From NCBI RefSeq assembly GCF_900111355.1, contig NZ_FOHA01000021.1, forward strand, positions 1 through 38,457: a stretch of 38,457 nt of DNA, given 5' to 3'. Source of the stretch: Isobaculum melis (GTDB taxonomy: Bacteria; Bacillota; Bacilli; Lactobacillales; Carnobacteriaceae). The notes below the pieces were generated by a model. The model saw only the letters and a list, made by a program, of their open reading frames with translations, was not told the origin of the DNA and ran no database searches. This document shows, in pieces, positions 13,786-22,787 of the stretch. Every line of letters starts with the position of its first letter. Positions within the stretch are counted from its first letter, which is position 1. Made by a program: the position numbers and the translations under genes.

Positions 13786-14922
13786 ATGGAAAAAATAAGT
13801 TTTAAAACAGATTTGTTTATTGGAGAGAATGCGTTAGATCGTTTAAAGGATTATCAAAATAAAAAAATATTTATTGTGACGGATCCATTTATTGTTAGTT
13901 CTGGTATGATTGAAACAGTTACTTCAAGAATTGAAGCGAATAATGAATTTGAAATTTTTAGTGAGATTATTCCGGATCCACCTATTGAAAATGTGGTAGC
14001 GGGAATTAGTGCTTTAAATGCCTTTGATGGAAATTTAATGCTTGCAATTGGTGGCGGTTCAGCGATTGATGCTGCTAAGGCGATGAAGTTTTTTGGTCAG
14101 AAATTAGGAACGGTTAAAGCGATGCCTTTTGTTGTGATTCCAACAACTAGTGGAACTGGTTCAGAGGTTACCAATTTCTCAGTGATCACCAATCAAGAAA
14201 AAGCGATGAAATATCCACTCGTGACAGATGCTATTTTACCAGATGAAGCAATTTTAGATGCAACATTGGTTCGCTCTGTACCACCAGCGATTACAGCTGA
14301 TACCGGAATGGATGTCTTAACCCACGCACTAGAAGCTTATGTTTCTACAAAAGCGAATGACTATTCGGATGCTTTATGTGAAAAAGTAGTGATGCTCGTT
14401 TTTGAGTATTTAGAACGCGCTTATCGTAATGGGGATGATATGGAAGCTAGAGAAAAAATGCATAATGCTTCATGTTTGGCTGGAATGGCCTTTAATATTA
14501 CTTCTTTAGGCTTGAATCATGGGATTGCCCATGTTGCAGGTGCGAAGTTCCATATTCCTCATGGGCGTATGAATACTTTATTACTTCAACATGTGATTCG
14601 TTATAATGCGGGCATTACTGATTTTCAAAGTGTGCCAACCAATGAAGCCGCAAAACGTTATACTGCTTTAGCTAAAATATTAGGTTTACCTGCCAGCAAC
14701 ACGCGCATTGGTGTGCGCAGTTTAATTAATGAAATTAAACAGTTACAGAAAAAATTAAATATGCCAACAACGCTAACTGAATGTGGGGTTACAAAAGAAG
14801 TCTTTACCACTGAAAAACATGCAATTGCTGTTGGCGCATTAAAAGATGGCTGTACGGCAACAAATCCAAGAGTACCGAAAGAATTAGAGATTGAAGAGAT
14901 TTTAGATACAATGTTGGTTTAG
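13786..14922 (+). CDS. eutG: EutG, iron-containing alcohol dehydrogenase
   Basis: A 378-aa group III (Fe-dependent) alcohol dehydrogenase that reduces acetaldehyde to ethanol and regenerates NAD+ inside the microcompartment. GGGSAIDAAK starts at 89 (nucleotide binding). The iron ligands can be placed by spacing as Asp176, His180, His245 and His259 (DVLTH; HGIAH; HIPHG). The start follows GAAAGGAATG. It sits behind the ANTAR terminator, so transcription is expected to need ethanolamine plus B12. Confidence 0.93.
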   Translation: MEKISFKTDLFIGENALDRLKDYQNKKIFIVTDPFIVSSGMIETVTSRIEANNEFEIFSEIIPDPPIENVVAGISALNAFDGNLMLAIGGGSAIDAAKAMKFFGQKLGTVKAMPFVVIPTTSGTGSEVTNFSVITNQEKAMKYPLVTDAILPDEAILDATLVRSVPPAITADTGMDVLTHALEAYVSTKANDYSDALCEKVVMLVFEYLERAYRNGDDMEAREKMHNASCLAGMAFNITSLGLNHGIAHVAGAKFHIPHGRMNTLLLQHVIRYNAGITDFQSVPTNEAAKRYTALAKILGLPASNTRIGVRSLINEIKQLQKKLNMPTTLTECGVTKEVFTTEKHAIAVGALKDGCTATNPRVPKELEIEEILDTMLV

Positions 14923-14926
14923 AGGA

Positions 14927-14955
14927 TTGACATCGCTTTCCAGCTGGAATATAAT
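14927..14955 (+). promoter_or_regulatory. Consensus promoter of eutS
   Basis: TTGACA (14927-14932), exactly 17 bp, TATAAT (14950-14955): perfect sigma-A consensus. The predicted start near 14962 is 1-2 nt before the first EutV hairpin, so the promoter is probably constitutive and control falls on antitermination. Confidence 0.88.
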
Positions 14956-14963
14956 GTTTAAGA

Positions 14964-15044
14964 GCACAAAGGCGTGCATAACAATTAATGATTGAGCAAC
15001 GATGCTCCTTAAAAGAGATTTTATCTTTTTTTAAGGAGCTTTTT
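14964..15044 (+). promoter_or_regulatory. EutV (ANTAR) antitermination site before eutS
   Basis: P1: GCAC-AAAGGC-GTGC (14964-14977). P2: GAGC-AACGAT-GCTC (14994-15007). Both hexaloops have A1 and G4, the reported ANTAR recognition pattern. The GCTC arm of P2 is also the start of the terminator stem GCTCCTTAAAA/TTTTAAGGAGC (to 15039) followed by T5, so P2 and the terminator exclude each other. Confidence 0.92.
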
Positions 15045-15128
15045 ATGTTCTTTTTTCTAGCATAAGCAAAATAAAGTTTGTCATTTCAGTAAGGATTTTC
15101 CAATAACATGTAGAAAATAGGTGGAGAA

Positions 15129-15473
15129 ATGGAAGAGAAACAAAGAATGATTCAGGAATATGTTCCTGGTAAACAGGTAACATTGGCACATATTATTGCC
15201 AGCCCAGATCAAACAATCTATGAAAAATTGGGTTTGTTGGATTGCAATTATAATGCAATCGGTATTTTAACAATTACACCTAGTGAAGCGGCCATTATTG
15301 CTGTGGATATCGCTACGAAAGCTGCGAATGTCCAAATTGGCTTTATTGATCGTTTTAGTGGATCAGTTGTTATTACTGGAGATGTTGCTTCTGTAGAATC
15401 TGCTTTATCCGAAGTTTTAAGTGGTCTTGAAAAGATTCTAGGATTTACAGGTACACATATTACAAAAACTTAA
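15129..15473 (+). CDS. eutS: EutS, BMC shell protein
   Basis: A 114-aa bacterial microcompartment shell subunit of the circularly permuted single-BMC type, forming hexameric tiles. [15 protein letters not shown] near the N-terminus and [24 protein letters not shown] are characteristic of EutS/PduU proteins. A ribosome binding site, GGTGGAG, precedes the ATG. First gene after the eutS promoter and ANTAR leader. Confidence 0.93.
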   Translation: MEEKQRMIQEYVPGKQVTLAHIIASPDQTIYEKLGLLDCNYNAIGILTITPSEAAIIAVDIATKAANVQIGFIDRFSGSVVITGDVASVESALSEVLSGLEKILGFTGTHITKT

Positions 15474-15575
15474 ATCTTTTCTAACAAGACTTTGTTTAAA
15501 TGAAGTGACTTAAATTTTCTTAAATGCCTTTGTTGACGTTTTTATTTGATATAAAAAATGATAGGAAGTGACAGA

Positions 15576-16148
15576 ATGAATGGAAGAATTGTAATAGTCG
15601 ATGATGAACCTATTACAAGGATGGATATTCGTGATATTTTAGAAGCAGCTGGCTACGATGTTGTAGGCGAAGCTTCAGACGGGTTTGAGGCCATTGAACT
15701 TTGTAAGAGTCAGCATCCCGATTTAGTCATTATGGATATTCAAATGCCTTTATTAGACGGCTTGAAAGCAGGAAAGAAAATTGCTTCTGAGCATTTAGCA
15801 GGAGGTATCATTTTATTGTCAGCCTTTAGTGATGCCACCAATACTGAACGTGCAAAAAACTTTGGTGCTTTAGGCTACTTAGTCAAACCTTTGGATGAAA
15901 AATCATTGATTCCAACTGTTGAAATGAGTATTGCCAAAGGAAAAGAAACGCAAAAGCTAGAAGAACAGCTTACTAAGTTAACAAAGAAATTAGAAGAGCG
16001 AAAAATTATTGAGCGCGCTAAGGGTAGCTTAATGATTGAGCATCAGATTACTGAAGAAGATGCTTATCAAATGCTTCGAACATTAAGTATGGATAAACGC
16101 TGTCCGATGATTGAGATTGCTGAAATGATTGTGATGACAGATGATTAA
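15576..16148 (+). CDS. eutV: EutV, ANTAR-domain antiterminator response regulator
   Basis: 190 aa from ATG 15576, placed by AGGAAG 7 nt upstream; ATG 15558 in the same frame has no site. The receiver domain (about 1-120) has DDEP near the N-terminus, phospho-acceptor Asp54 in IMDIQMP and a Lys in YLVKPLDE. A short coiled linker leads to a C-terminal ANTAR RNA-binding domain (about 145-188, ERAKGSLMIEHQITEEDAYQML). Phosphorylated by EutW in response to ethanolamine, it binds the hairpin pairs listed before eutG, eutS and eutA and prevents termination. It overlaps eutW by 8 bp. Confidence 0.94.
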   Translation: MNGRIVIVDDEPITRMDIRDILEAAGYDVVGEASDGFEAIELCKSQHPDLVIMDIQMPLLDGLKAGKKIASEHLAGGIILLSAFSDATNTERAKNFGALGYLVKPLDEKSLIPTVEMSIAKGKETQKLEEQLTKLTKKLEERKIIERAKGSLMIEHQITEEDAYQMLRTLSMDKRCPMIEIAEMIVMTDD

Positions 16149-17568
16149 GAATCAAATAGCAGCACTTTGTCAAAAGTATTCTGATTTAACAGATGCAGAT
16201 ATTGATGAAATTTGTTTTCAAGCGCATAAAATTGAAATGAGCACCATGTATGCTGAACAAGATGTTTTTATTGATATTATCAATATTTACACGAGAGAAG
16301 CAGTGGTCATTTATCATAAGCCACCAACCAAGGTTGCTTCGTTATACAAGGAAACAGTTGTTGGAAAAACGGCAAAGCGTGAAAATGAACCAGGTGTGTT
16401 AAGAACCTTTGAAACAACACTTAATTCTGAAGGGCTACTAGCACGGAATCAAGAAGATAAATTAATTAGACAAAAAGTGTATCCTATTCGCAACAATAAA
16501 AGAAATATAGCGGTTCTCATTATTGAAGAGGATGTCAGTCAAACGATTAAGGATAGCTTTGAAGTCAGTCATAAACACCAAGATTTTGTTGAAGTTTCTT
16601 CTGCTTTACAGGCAATCGAATCATTTAATGAGTCCATTGTGGATAATCTGAATGATGGGATTTTGATTTTTGATAAAGCAGGTTACTTGCTACAAAAAAA
16701 TAAAGCAGCTGATCTTTATTATGAATCCTTTGGTTATATCGGAGACATTCTAGGGTTACATTATGATAATTTATCTTTAGATTTATCGACTTTTGAACAA
16801 TTAGCTTATTTAAAAACAACGGGTGAATGGTCTAATTCTCATGTTAAAGAAGTGAAATTTGATTCTTATTATTTTGCAATGAAGCAAATTTTTGTTGATC
16901 AAGAAAATGTTTTTATTATGATGTTGCAAGATAAAACTGAAATTAAAGATAAAGAAGCAGAGATTATTTCTAAGTCAGTTGCGATTAGAGAGATTCACCA
17001 TCGGGTAAAAAATAATTTACAATCAGTTGTTTCCTTGTTACGCATTCAAGCAAGACGTTGTGAAAGTCAAGAAGCTAAAACTGTTTTAAACGAAAGTGTC
17101 AGTCGGATTTTAGCTATCTCAGCTACGCATGAATTACTATCTAAACAAGTTGAGGATGGCATTCAGTTAAAGACAGTCTTAGAATCAGTTGTTTATAATA
17201 TTCAACGCTGCTTTTCAGAGCGTCAGCAAATTACAATTATGAATGATGTCAGTCCAGAAATCGTTATTGATAGCGATCGCACGGTTGCCATTGCCTTAAT
17301 TGTGAATGAATTATTACAAAATAGTTATGATCATGCCTTTGAAAATGACCAAGTTGGCTTGATTCAATTAACAGCCAAAAAAGATGAAAAAGTCATTACC
17401 ATTTCGGTTATTGATAATGGTACGGGCTTCGATGTGAAAAAAGTTGCGACAACAAGTTTAGGTTTACAAATCGTCAACAGCTATGTGAAAGATAAATTAC
17501 GTGGCAAAATAAAAATTAAATCAAATAGAGAAATTGGGACAAGTACTTGTTTCTCTTTTAAAAACTAA
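16141..17568 (+). CDS. eutW: EutW, ethanolamine sensor histidine kinase
   Basis: 475 aa. No transmembrane segment is apparent, so it is likely cytosolic. The N-terminal half (about 1-270) contains a sensory region and a PAS-like stretch (FNESIVDNLNDGILIFDKAG). The HisKA_2 dimerisation motif REIHHRVKNNLQ contains the phospho-acceptor (His286 or His287), followed by an HATPase with NELLQNSYDHAF and DNGTGF. It phosphorylates EutV. Translational coupling to eutV is indicated by the overlap. Confidence 0.93.
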   Translation: MIKNQIAALCQKYSDLTDADIDEICFQAHKIEMSTMYAEQDVFIDIINIYTREAVVIYHKPPTKVASLYKETVVGKTAKRENEPGVLRTFETTLNSEGLLARNQEDKLIRQKVYPIRNNKRNIAVLIIEEDVSQTIKDSFEVSHKHQDFVEVSSALQAIESFNESIVDNLNDGILIFDKAGYLLQKNKAADLYYESFGYIGDILGLHYDNLSLDLSTFEQLAYLKTTGEWSNSHVKEVKFDSYYFAMKQIFVDQENVFIMMLQDKTEIKDKEAEIISKSVAIREIHHRVKNNLQSVVSLLRIQARRCESQEAKTVLNESVSRILAISATHELLSKQVEDGIQLKTVLESVVYNIQRCFSERQQITIMNDVSPEIVIDSDRTVAIALIVNELLQNSYDHAFENDQVGLIQLTAKKDEKVITISVIDNGTGFDVKKVATTSLGLQIVNSYVKDKLRGKIKIKSNREIGTSTCFSFKN

Positions 17569-17593
17569 GACTGACGCTGCTGTCAGTTTCATT

Positions 17594-17657
17594 TAAGCAA
17601 AGACGCTTAGAGTTAGTGATCCTATCAAGATAGGATGCTTTCTTTAGGTGTCTTTTT
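17594..17657 (+). promoter_or_regulatory. Probable EutV antitermination site before eutA
   Basis: Hairpin TAAGC-AAAGAC-GCTTA (17594-17609) has an A1/G4 hexaloop. The terminator pairs 17599-17612 with 17642-17655 over 14 bp, including G-T pairs, followed by T; the two structures are mutually exclusive. The partner hairpin is less clear: ACTGAC-GCTGCT-GTCAGT at 17570-17587 has the shape but not the A1/G4 loop, and ATCCTAT-CAAG-ATAGGAT sits inside the terminator loop. E. faecalis has a site at this position. Confidence 0.68.
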
Positions 17658-17760
17658 ATGTTTTTAGTAGCTTAGCTTACTAACTGCTGGCTTTATCATC
17701 ATTCATTAAAAAAGGAAAAGCTTTAGTGGATGGGCAATATCAAGAGAGGAGTTCAGAACA

Positions 17761-19191
17761 ATGACAGAAAAAATCCTAAGCGTTGGAATTGATTTGGGTA
17801 CTTCTACGACGCAATTAGTTTTATCTGAATTATTCATCGAAAATATGGCTTCTGCTTTTTCAATTCCGCGAATTGTGATTTCAGATAAGAAGGTCATTTA
17901 TCGAAGTGATATTCGTTTTACACCGATTTTAGCTGATAATTTAATTGATGCGGATGCGATTAAAGATTTTGTTGAAGCACAATATTTAAAAGCGGGCATT
18001 CAAAAAGAAGACATTCAAATGGGTGCTGTGATTATTACTGGTGAAACGGCTCGTAAAGAAAATGCCAGTAAGGTTCTATCCGCTTTAAGTGGTTTTGCGG
18101 GAGATTTTGTTGTAGCAACTGCCGGTCCAGATTTAGAAAGTATTATTGCTGGTAAAGGGGCTGGAGCACATCTTTACTCAAAGGAAAAACGTTTGTCAGT
18201 TGTGAACTTAGATATTGGTGGAGGGACAACCAACTTAGCCTTATTTGAAGAGGGTGAAGTGGTTGATACTGGTTGCTTAGATATTGGCGGTCGTTTGATT
18301 AAGGTGGAGCCAAAAACGAAAAAAATTACCTATATTGCACCTAAAATACAGGAGATTATCAATAAAAAAGGCTTAGCTATCCAGTTAAATCAGCCCACAA
18401 GTGTTGAACAATTACAGCCGATTATTCAAGAAATGGTGCATTTGCTTGAAAACAGTGTGGGGCTTGGAATGCAAAGTCAGTTTTATCAATACATCATTAC
18501 GAATAAAGGCTTGCGTTTGGGTCAATGTATTAAAGGCATTTCATTTTCAGGTGGGGTAGCCGATTGTATTGCCAAAGAACTACCAGAGGATCCCTTTAAA
18601 TATGGGGATATTGGTTTGTTATTAGGGCAAGGTATTGCTCACTCAAGATTAGTGATGGAAAAGGAAGTCATTCCATCTGTTGAAACGATTCGTGCAACGG
18701 TTGTGGGTGCAGGCTCTCATACTGCTGAAGTTAGTGGGAGTACGATTACCTATACAAAAGCAATTTTACCCATTCAAAATATTCCAATCTTGAAATTAGC
18801 AAAAGCAGATGAGATTGGAACAAGTGATGAAATGGCGACTAAAATTCGTGAGAAGTTGCAATGGTATCAGCTAGAGAATGAATTTCAAAAGATTGCTCTT
18901 GGTTTGTCTGGAGAGAAAAATCCAAGCTTTCAAACCGTGTTAACACTGGCAGAAGCGATTGTCAAAGGTTTAGAGACCTTGATTCAGCGGAAAGAACCAT
19001 TAATTATTATGGTGCAGGAGGATATGGCAAAAGCCTTGGGTCAAAGTATTCATAGCTTATTACCAAAAGATTATCCTTTTGTCTGCTTAGATAGTGTTCG
19101 GGTTGAAAATGGAGATTATATTGATATTGGCAATCCAATTGCTGGTGGAACAGTATTACCTGTAGTAGTGAAGACGTTGGTTTTCAATTAA
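17761..19191 (+). CDS. eutA: EutA, ethanolamine ammonia-lyase reactivating factor
   Basis: 476 aa, an actin/Hsp70-type ATPase fold. The N-terminal phosphate loop reads VGIDLGTSTTQLV (about 8-20) and a second glycine-rich motif NLDIGGGTTNLALF is in the middle. EutA exchanges damaged cobalamin bound to EutBC for fresh AdoCbl, using ATP. The ATG follows GAGAGGAG. It lies directly before eutB and eutC, its clients. Confidence 0.94.
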   Translation: MTEKILSVGIDLGTSTTQLVLSELFIENMASAFSIPRIVISDKKVIYRSDIRFTPILADNLIDADAIKDFVEAQYLKAGIQKEDIQMGAVIITGETARKENASKVLSALSGFAGDFVVATAGPDLESIIAGKGAGAHLYSKEKRLSVVNLDIGGGTTNLALFEEGEVVDTGCLDIGGRLIKVEPKTKKITYIAPKIQEIINKKGLAIQLNQPTSVEQLQPIIQEMVHLLENSVGLGMQSQFYQYIITNKGLRLGQCIKGISFSGGVADCIAKELPEDPFKYGDIGLLLGQGIAHSRLVMEKEVIPSVETIRATVVGAGSHTAEVSGSTITYTKAILPIQNIPILKLAKADEIGTSDEMATKIREKLQWYQLENEFQKIALGLSGEKNPSFQTVLTLAEAIVKGLETLIQRKEPLIIMVQEDMAKALGQSIHSLLPKDYPFVCLDSVRVENGDYIDIGNPIAGGTVLPVVVKTLVFN

Positions 19192-19241
19192 TTTAAACCA
19201 CTGATTAATAGAGAGAAAAGAAGGATGAGGAGGATTTAAGA

Positions 19242-20609
19242 ATGATTTTAAAAACAGTACTGTTCGGTAAAACTTATCAATTTAAAACAGTCATGGAAGT
19301 AATGGCAAAAGCTAATGAAGTGAAATCTGGTGATAGCTTAGCCGGGATTAGCGCAACTTCCGCAGAGGAAAGGGTTGCAGCTAAAGTTGTTTTAGCGCAA
19401 CTAAAATTATCAGATTTATACAATAATCCAGCTGTACCTTATGAAGATGATGAGGTAACACGTATTATTATTGATGGCGTGAATAAAAGAACTTATGAGC
19501 AAATTAAAAACTGGACAGTTGAACAGCTAAGAGAATGGTTATTAGATCTTAGAACAACGGATCACGATATTAAAATTCTAGGTCGCGGTTTAACATCAGA
19601 AATGATTGCTGCTGTTGCAAAATTAATGTCGAATATGGATTTAATTTATGCAGCGAAAAAAATGGTAGTAACAAAAACTGCGAATACGACGATTGGTGTA
19701 CCGGGACATTTTTCAGCTCGTTTACAACCAAATCATCCAACCGATAACATTGATGGGATTATGGCTTCATTAATGGAAGGTTTATCATACGGGATTGGTG
19801 ATGCAGTGATTGGTCTAAATCCAGTTGATGATTCAACGGAAAGTGTGAAACGAATCTTACATCGTTTTGAAGATTTTCGTCAAGAATGGGAAATCCCAAC
19901 TCAAACTTGTGTCCTAGCTCATGTTAAAACACAAATGGAAGCGATGCGTCAAGGCGCACCAACTGGGTTAGTTTTCCAATCAATTGCTGGTTCTGAAAAA
20001 GGGAATACTGCTTTTGGGTTTAATGCAACTGATATTGCTGAGGCGAAAAAATTAGCTTTAGAAGTGGGCGCAGCTGCTGGTCCAAATGTGATGTACTTTG
20101 AGACTGGACAAGGTTCAGAATTATCTTCAGGTGCACATTATGGTGTCGATCAGGTAACAATGGAAGCTCGTTGTTATGGTTTTGCGAAGAAATTTGATCC
20201 ATATTTGGTCAATACAGTTGTTGGGTTTATTGGACCTGAATATCTATATGATTCTAAACAAGTCATTCGTGCTGGTTTAGAAGATCACTTTATGGGTAAA
20301 TTATCTGGGATTTCAATGGGCTGTGATGTTTGTTATACCAACCATATGAAAGCTGACCAAAATGATGCTGAAAACTTAGCGGTTCTATTAGCATCAGCAG
20401 GCTGTAACTTTATTATGGGGATTCCACATGCGGATGATGTGATGTTAAATTATCAAACAACTGGCTACCATGAAACGGCTACATTGCGTGATATGTTTAA
20501 TTTACGTCCAACATCTGAATTTGATCAATGGATGGAAAAAATGGGCTTTAGTATCAATGGTAAATTAACAGAGCTTGCCGGCGATGCATCTGTATTTTTG
20601 AAAAAGTAA
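19242..20609 (+). CDS. eutB: EutB, ethanolamine ammonia-lyase large subunit
   Basis: 455 aa, the length of typical EutB. This is the TIM-barrel catalytic subunit, which uses AdoCbl to convert ethanolamine to acetaldehyde and ammonia. Conserved stretches include ILGRGLTSEMIAAVAKLMSN, LQPNHPTDN and ISMGCDVCYTNHMKADQND near the C-terminus. The start follows GAGGAGG. It forms the core complex with EutC. Confidence 0.96.
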   Translation: MILKTVLFGKTYQFKTVMEVMAKANEVKSGDSLAGISATSAEERVAAKVVLAQLKLSDLYNNPAVPYEDDEVTRIIIDGVNKRTYEQIKNWTVEQLREWLLDLRTTDHDIKILGRGLTSEMIAAVAKLMSNMDLIYAAKKMVVTKTANTTIGVPGHFSARLQPNHPTDNIDGIMASLMEGLSYGIGDAVIGLNPVDDSTESVKRILHRFEDFRQEWEIPTQTCVLAHVKTQMEAMRQGAPTGLVFQSIAGSEKGNTAFGFNATDIAEAKKLALEVGAAAGPNVMYFETGQGSELSSGAHYGVDQVTMEARCYGFAKKFDPYLVNTVVGFIGPEYLYDSKQVIRAGLEDHFMGKLSGISMGCDVCYTNHMKADQNDAENLAVLLASAGCNFIMGIPHADDVMLNYQTTGYHETATLRDMFNLRPTSEFDQWMEKMGFSINGKLTELAGDASVFLKK

Positions 20610-20627
20610 AGGAGGGAGTCGCATAAA

Positions 20628-21539
20628 ATGGTAGATGAAAAGAATTTAAAAACAATTATTGAAAACATTTTAAACGAAATGACAGCTGGCAATGTTGATG
20701 TCACAAATGATGTTCAATCAGCAGTTGCTGTTAAGGCAGCAGAAACTGTCTCTCAAAGTAAGATTGAGGATGGCTGTATTCCGGATATTACAGAAGTAGA
20801 TATTAAAAAACAATTTTTAGTGCCACATGCTGAGGATCCAGAAGGTTATCAAAAAATGAAGCAATATACGCCTGCTAGATTAGGCTTATGGCGTGCTGGA
20901 ACGCGTTATAAAACACAATCAACATTGCGTTTTAGAGCCGATCATGCTGCTGCTCAAGATGCAGTTTTCTCTTATGTAGATGAAGCATTAGTGAAAGAAA
21001 TGAACTTTGTTGCAGTTGAAACATTATGCCGTGATAAGGATGAATATGTTACCAGACCAGATTTAGGCCGTCAATTCTCACCAGAAATGTGTGAAAAGAT
21101 AAAAGAAAATACAACACATGGTGCAAAAATTCAAGTTGTTGTAGGTGACGGACTAAGCTCGGCTGCAATTGGTGCCAATATTAAAGAGATTATTCCTTCT
21201 ATCAAACAAGGCTTGAAAATGTTTAACTTGGACTTTGATTCCGTTGTTTTTGTAAAACATGCACGTGTACCATCAATGGATAAAATTGGTGAATTAACCG
21301 ATGCAGATGTTGTTTGTCTTTTAATTGGTGAGCGCCCTGGATTGGTGACAGCTGAGTCAATGAGTGCTTATATTGCCTATCGTCCAACTGTCGATATGCC
21401 AGAAGCTAGACGTACAGTGATTTCTAATATTCATAGTGGCGGGACTCCTGCTGTTGAAGCAGGGGCTTATATCGCTGAGTTAATCAAAAATATGCTTGAT
21501 AAAAAGAAATCTGGTATTGATTTAAAAGAAGCTGAATAA
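20628..21539 (+). CDS. eutC: EutC, ethanolamine ammonia-lyase small subunit
   Basis: 303 aa, the AdoCbl-binding light chain of the lyase. The N-terminal helix ([17 protein letters not shown]) followed by a flexible stretch looks like an encapsulation peptide that targets the enzyme to the shell. [18 protein letters not shown] and [16 protein letters not shown] are typical EutC blocks. It starts 18 bp after eutB behind GGAGGGAG. Confidence 0.95.
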   Translation: MVDEKNLKTIIENILNEMTAGNVDVTNDVQSAVAVKAAETVSQSKIEDGCIPDITEVDIKKQFLVPHAEDPEGYQKMKQYTPARLGLWRAGTRYKTQSTLRFRADHAAAQDAVFSYVDEALVKEMNFVAVETLCRDKDEYVTRPDLGRQFSPEMCEKIKENTTHGAKIQVVVGDGLSSAAIGANIKEIIPSIKQGLKMFNLDFDSVVFVKHARVPSMDKIGELTDADVVCLLIGERPGLVTAESMSAYIAYRPTVDMPEARRTVISNIHSGGTPAVEAGAYIAELIKNMLDKKKSGIDLKEAE

Positions 21540-21554
21540 GGGAGGAACAATTGA

Positions 21555-22208
21555 ATGAAAAATGATCGTTTAGGTGCAAGTGTATTAAGCGTTAAAGTCA
21601 TTTCTAATGTAGATGCAGCAATGGCTGAGTCATTGAATTTAGGACCAAATCAACGCAGTTTAGGATTGATTACTTCTGACTGTGATGATGTCACCTATGT
21701 GGCATTAGATGAAGCAACCAAAGCAGCTGAAGTTGAAGTCGTTTATGCGAAAAGCTTATACGCAGGTGCAGCAAATGCTTCAACAAAATTAGCAGGTGAA
21801 GTCATTGGGATTATTGCTGGACCAAGCCCTGCTGAGGTTAAAAGTGGCTTAAGTGTTGCAATTCAAGAAATTGAAGAAGGTGCTAGCTTCATTAGTAGTA
21901 ACGATGATGATTCAATTCCATATTTTGCACATTGTGTTTCTAGAACAGGGACTTTCTTATCAAAAGAAGCCAATGTTCCAGAAGGTGAAGCGTTAGCTTA
22001 CTTGATTGCCCCACCTTTAGAAGCCATGTACGCACTAGACGCTGCTTTAAAAGCAGCAGATGTTGAGATTGCAGCATTTTACGGACCACCATCAGAAACA
22101 AACTTTGGTGGTGCGCTATTAACAGGAAGTCAATCAGCTTGTAAAGCAGCCTGTGATGCATTTGCTCAAGCTGTTGAAGTGGTCGCAAGTAATCCAACCG
22201 CATACTAA
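21555..22208 (+). CDS. eutL: EutL, tandem-BMC shell protein
   Basis: 217 aa with two consecutive BMC-type domains forming a trimeric shell tile with a gated pore. LGPNQRSLGLITSDCDDVTYVALDEATKAAEVEVVYA and LAYLIAPPLEAMYALDAALKAADVEI mark the two halves. GGGAGGAAC precedes the ATG. Likely a channel for ethanolamine or cofactor. Confidence 0.94.
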   Translation: MKNDRLGASVLSVKVISNVDAAMAESLNLGPNQRSLGLITSDCDDVTYVALDEATKAAEVEVVYAKSLYAGAANASTKLAGEVIGIIAGPSPAEVKSGLSVAIQEIEEGASFISSNDDDSIPYFAHCVSRTGTFLSKEANVPEGEALAYLIAPPLEAMYALDAALKAADVEIAAFYGPPSETNFGGALLTGSQSACKAACDAFAQAVEVVASNPTAY

Positions 22209-22229
22209 AGTTAAGGGAGGCTTAAGCTA

Positions 22230-22787
22230 GTGGAATATGAAGCATTAGGCATGATAGAAGTCATCGGTTTCTTAGGAGCCGTTGAAGCGGCGGATACAGC
22301 CTTAAAAGCTGCAAATGTCACTTTTGTACAAGCAGAAGTTATTAGTGGCGGTTTAACCACCGTTCAAATAGTAGGGGATGTTGGTGCAGTACAATCAGCT
22401 GTTGAAGCAGCTGTTTCAGCAACAGAAAAATTAGATTGCTTAATTGGTAGCCATGTGATTCCAAGAATGGACGCTGCAACTGCTAAGATGGTCTTTTCTA
22501 AGCTTGCTAAAAAAGAAAAGGTTTCTATTGAAGAACCAATGGAAAACACCATGAAATCGACAGAGGTATCAAGTGTAAATGCTGCGAAAGAAAGCTTGAA
22601 AAAAGAAATTCAAGAGGTCGTTGAAGAAAGCTTAGATCAAGAATTAGCGCAAATGAAGGTTGTTGACTTACGCAAAATGGCTAGTCAAATGGAAGTAACG
22701 TCCCTTTCTAAAAAAGAGATTAAATTTGCTAACAAAAAAGCCTTAATCGATGCGATTCAAGCAGAAAAAGAAAGGAATGACAAGTAG
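22230..22787 (+). CDS. BMC shell protein with C-terminal Rho_N-like extension (EutK-like)
   Basis: 185 aa, GTG start behind AAGGGAGG. Residues 1 to about 92 are a standard single BMC domain (EALGMIEVIGFLGAVEAADTAL). Residues about 93-136 are a charged linker. Residues about 137-181 (LAQMKVVDLRKMASQMEV to NKKALIDAIQ) resemble the Rho N-terminal/SAP-like helix-extended-loop-helix fold, which binds nucleic acid in other proteins. Salmonella EutK also joins a BMC domain to a nucleic-acid-binding-like tail, but of another fold. Its stop TAG shares one base with the eutE GTG. The tail's role is unknown. Confidence 0.82.
   Translation: MEYEALGMIEVIGFLGAVEAADTALKAANVTFVQAEVISGGLTTVQIVGDVGAVQSAVEAAVSATEKLDCLIGSHVIPRMDAATAKMVFSKLAKKEKVSIEEPMENTMKSTEVSSVNAAKESLKKEIQEVVEESLDQELAQMKVVDLRKMASQMEVTSLSKKEIKFANKKALIDAIQAEKERNDK

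Noticed and set aside
15533-15562. Possible eutVW promoter (TTGACG with AATGAT at 18 bp)
   Set aside because: The start site would fall between the ribosome binding site and the ATG; the -10 is poor.
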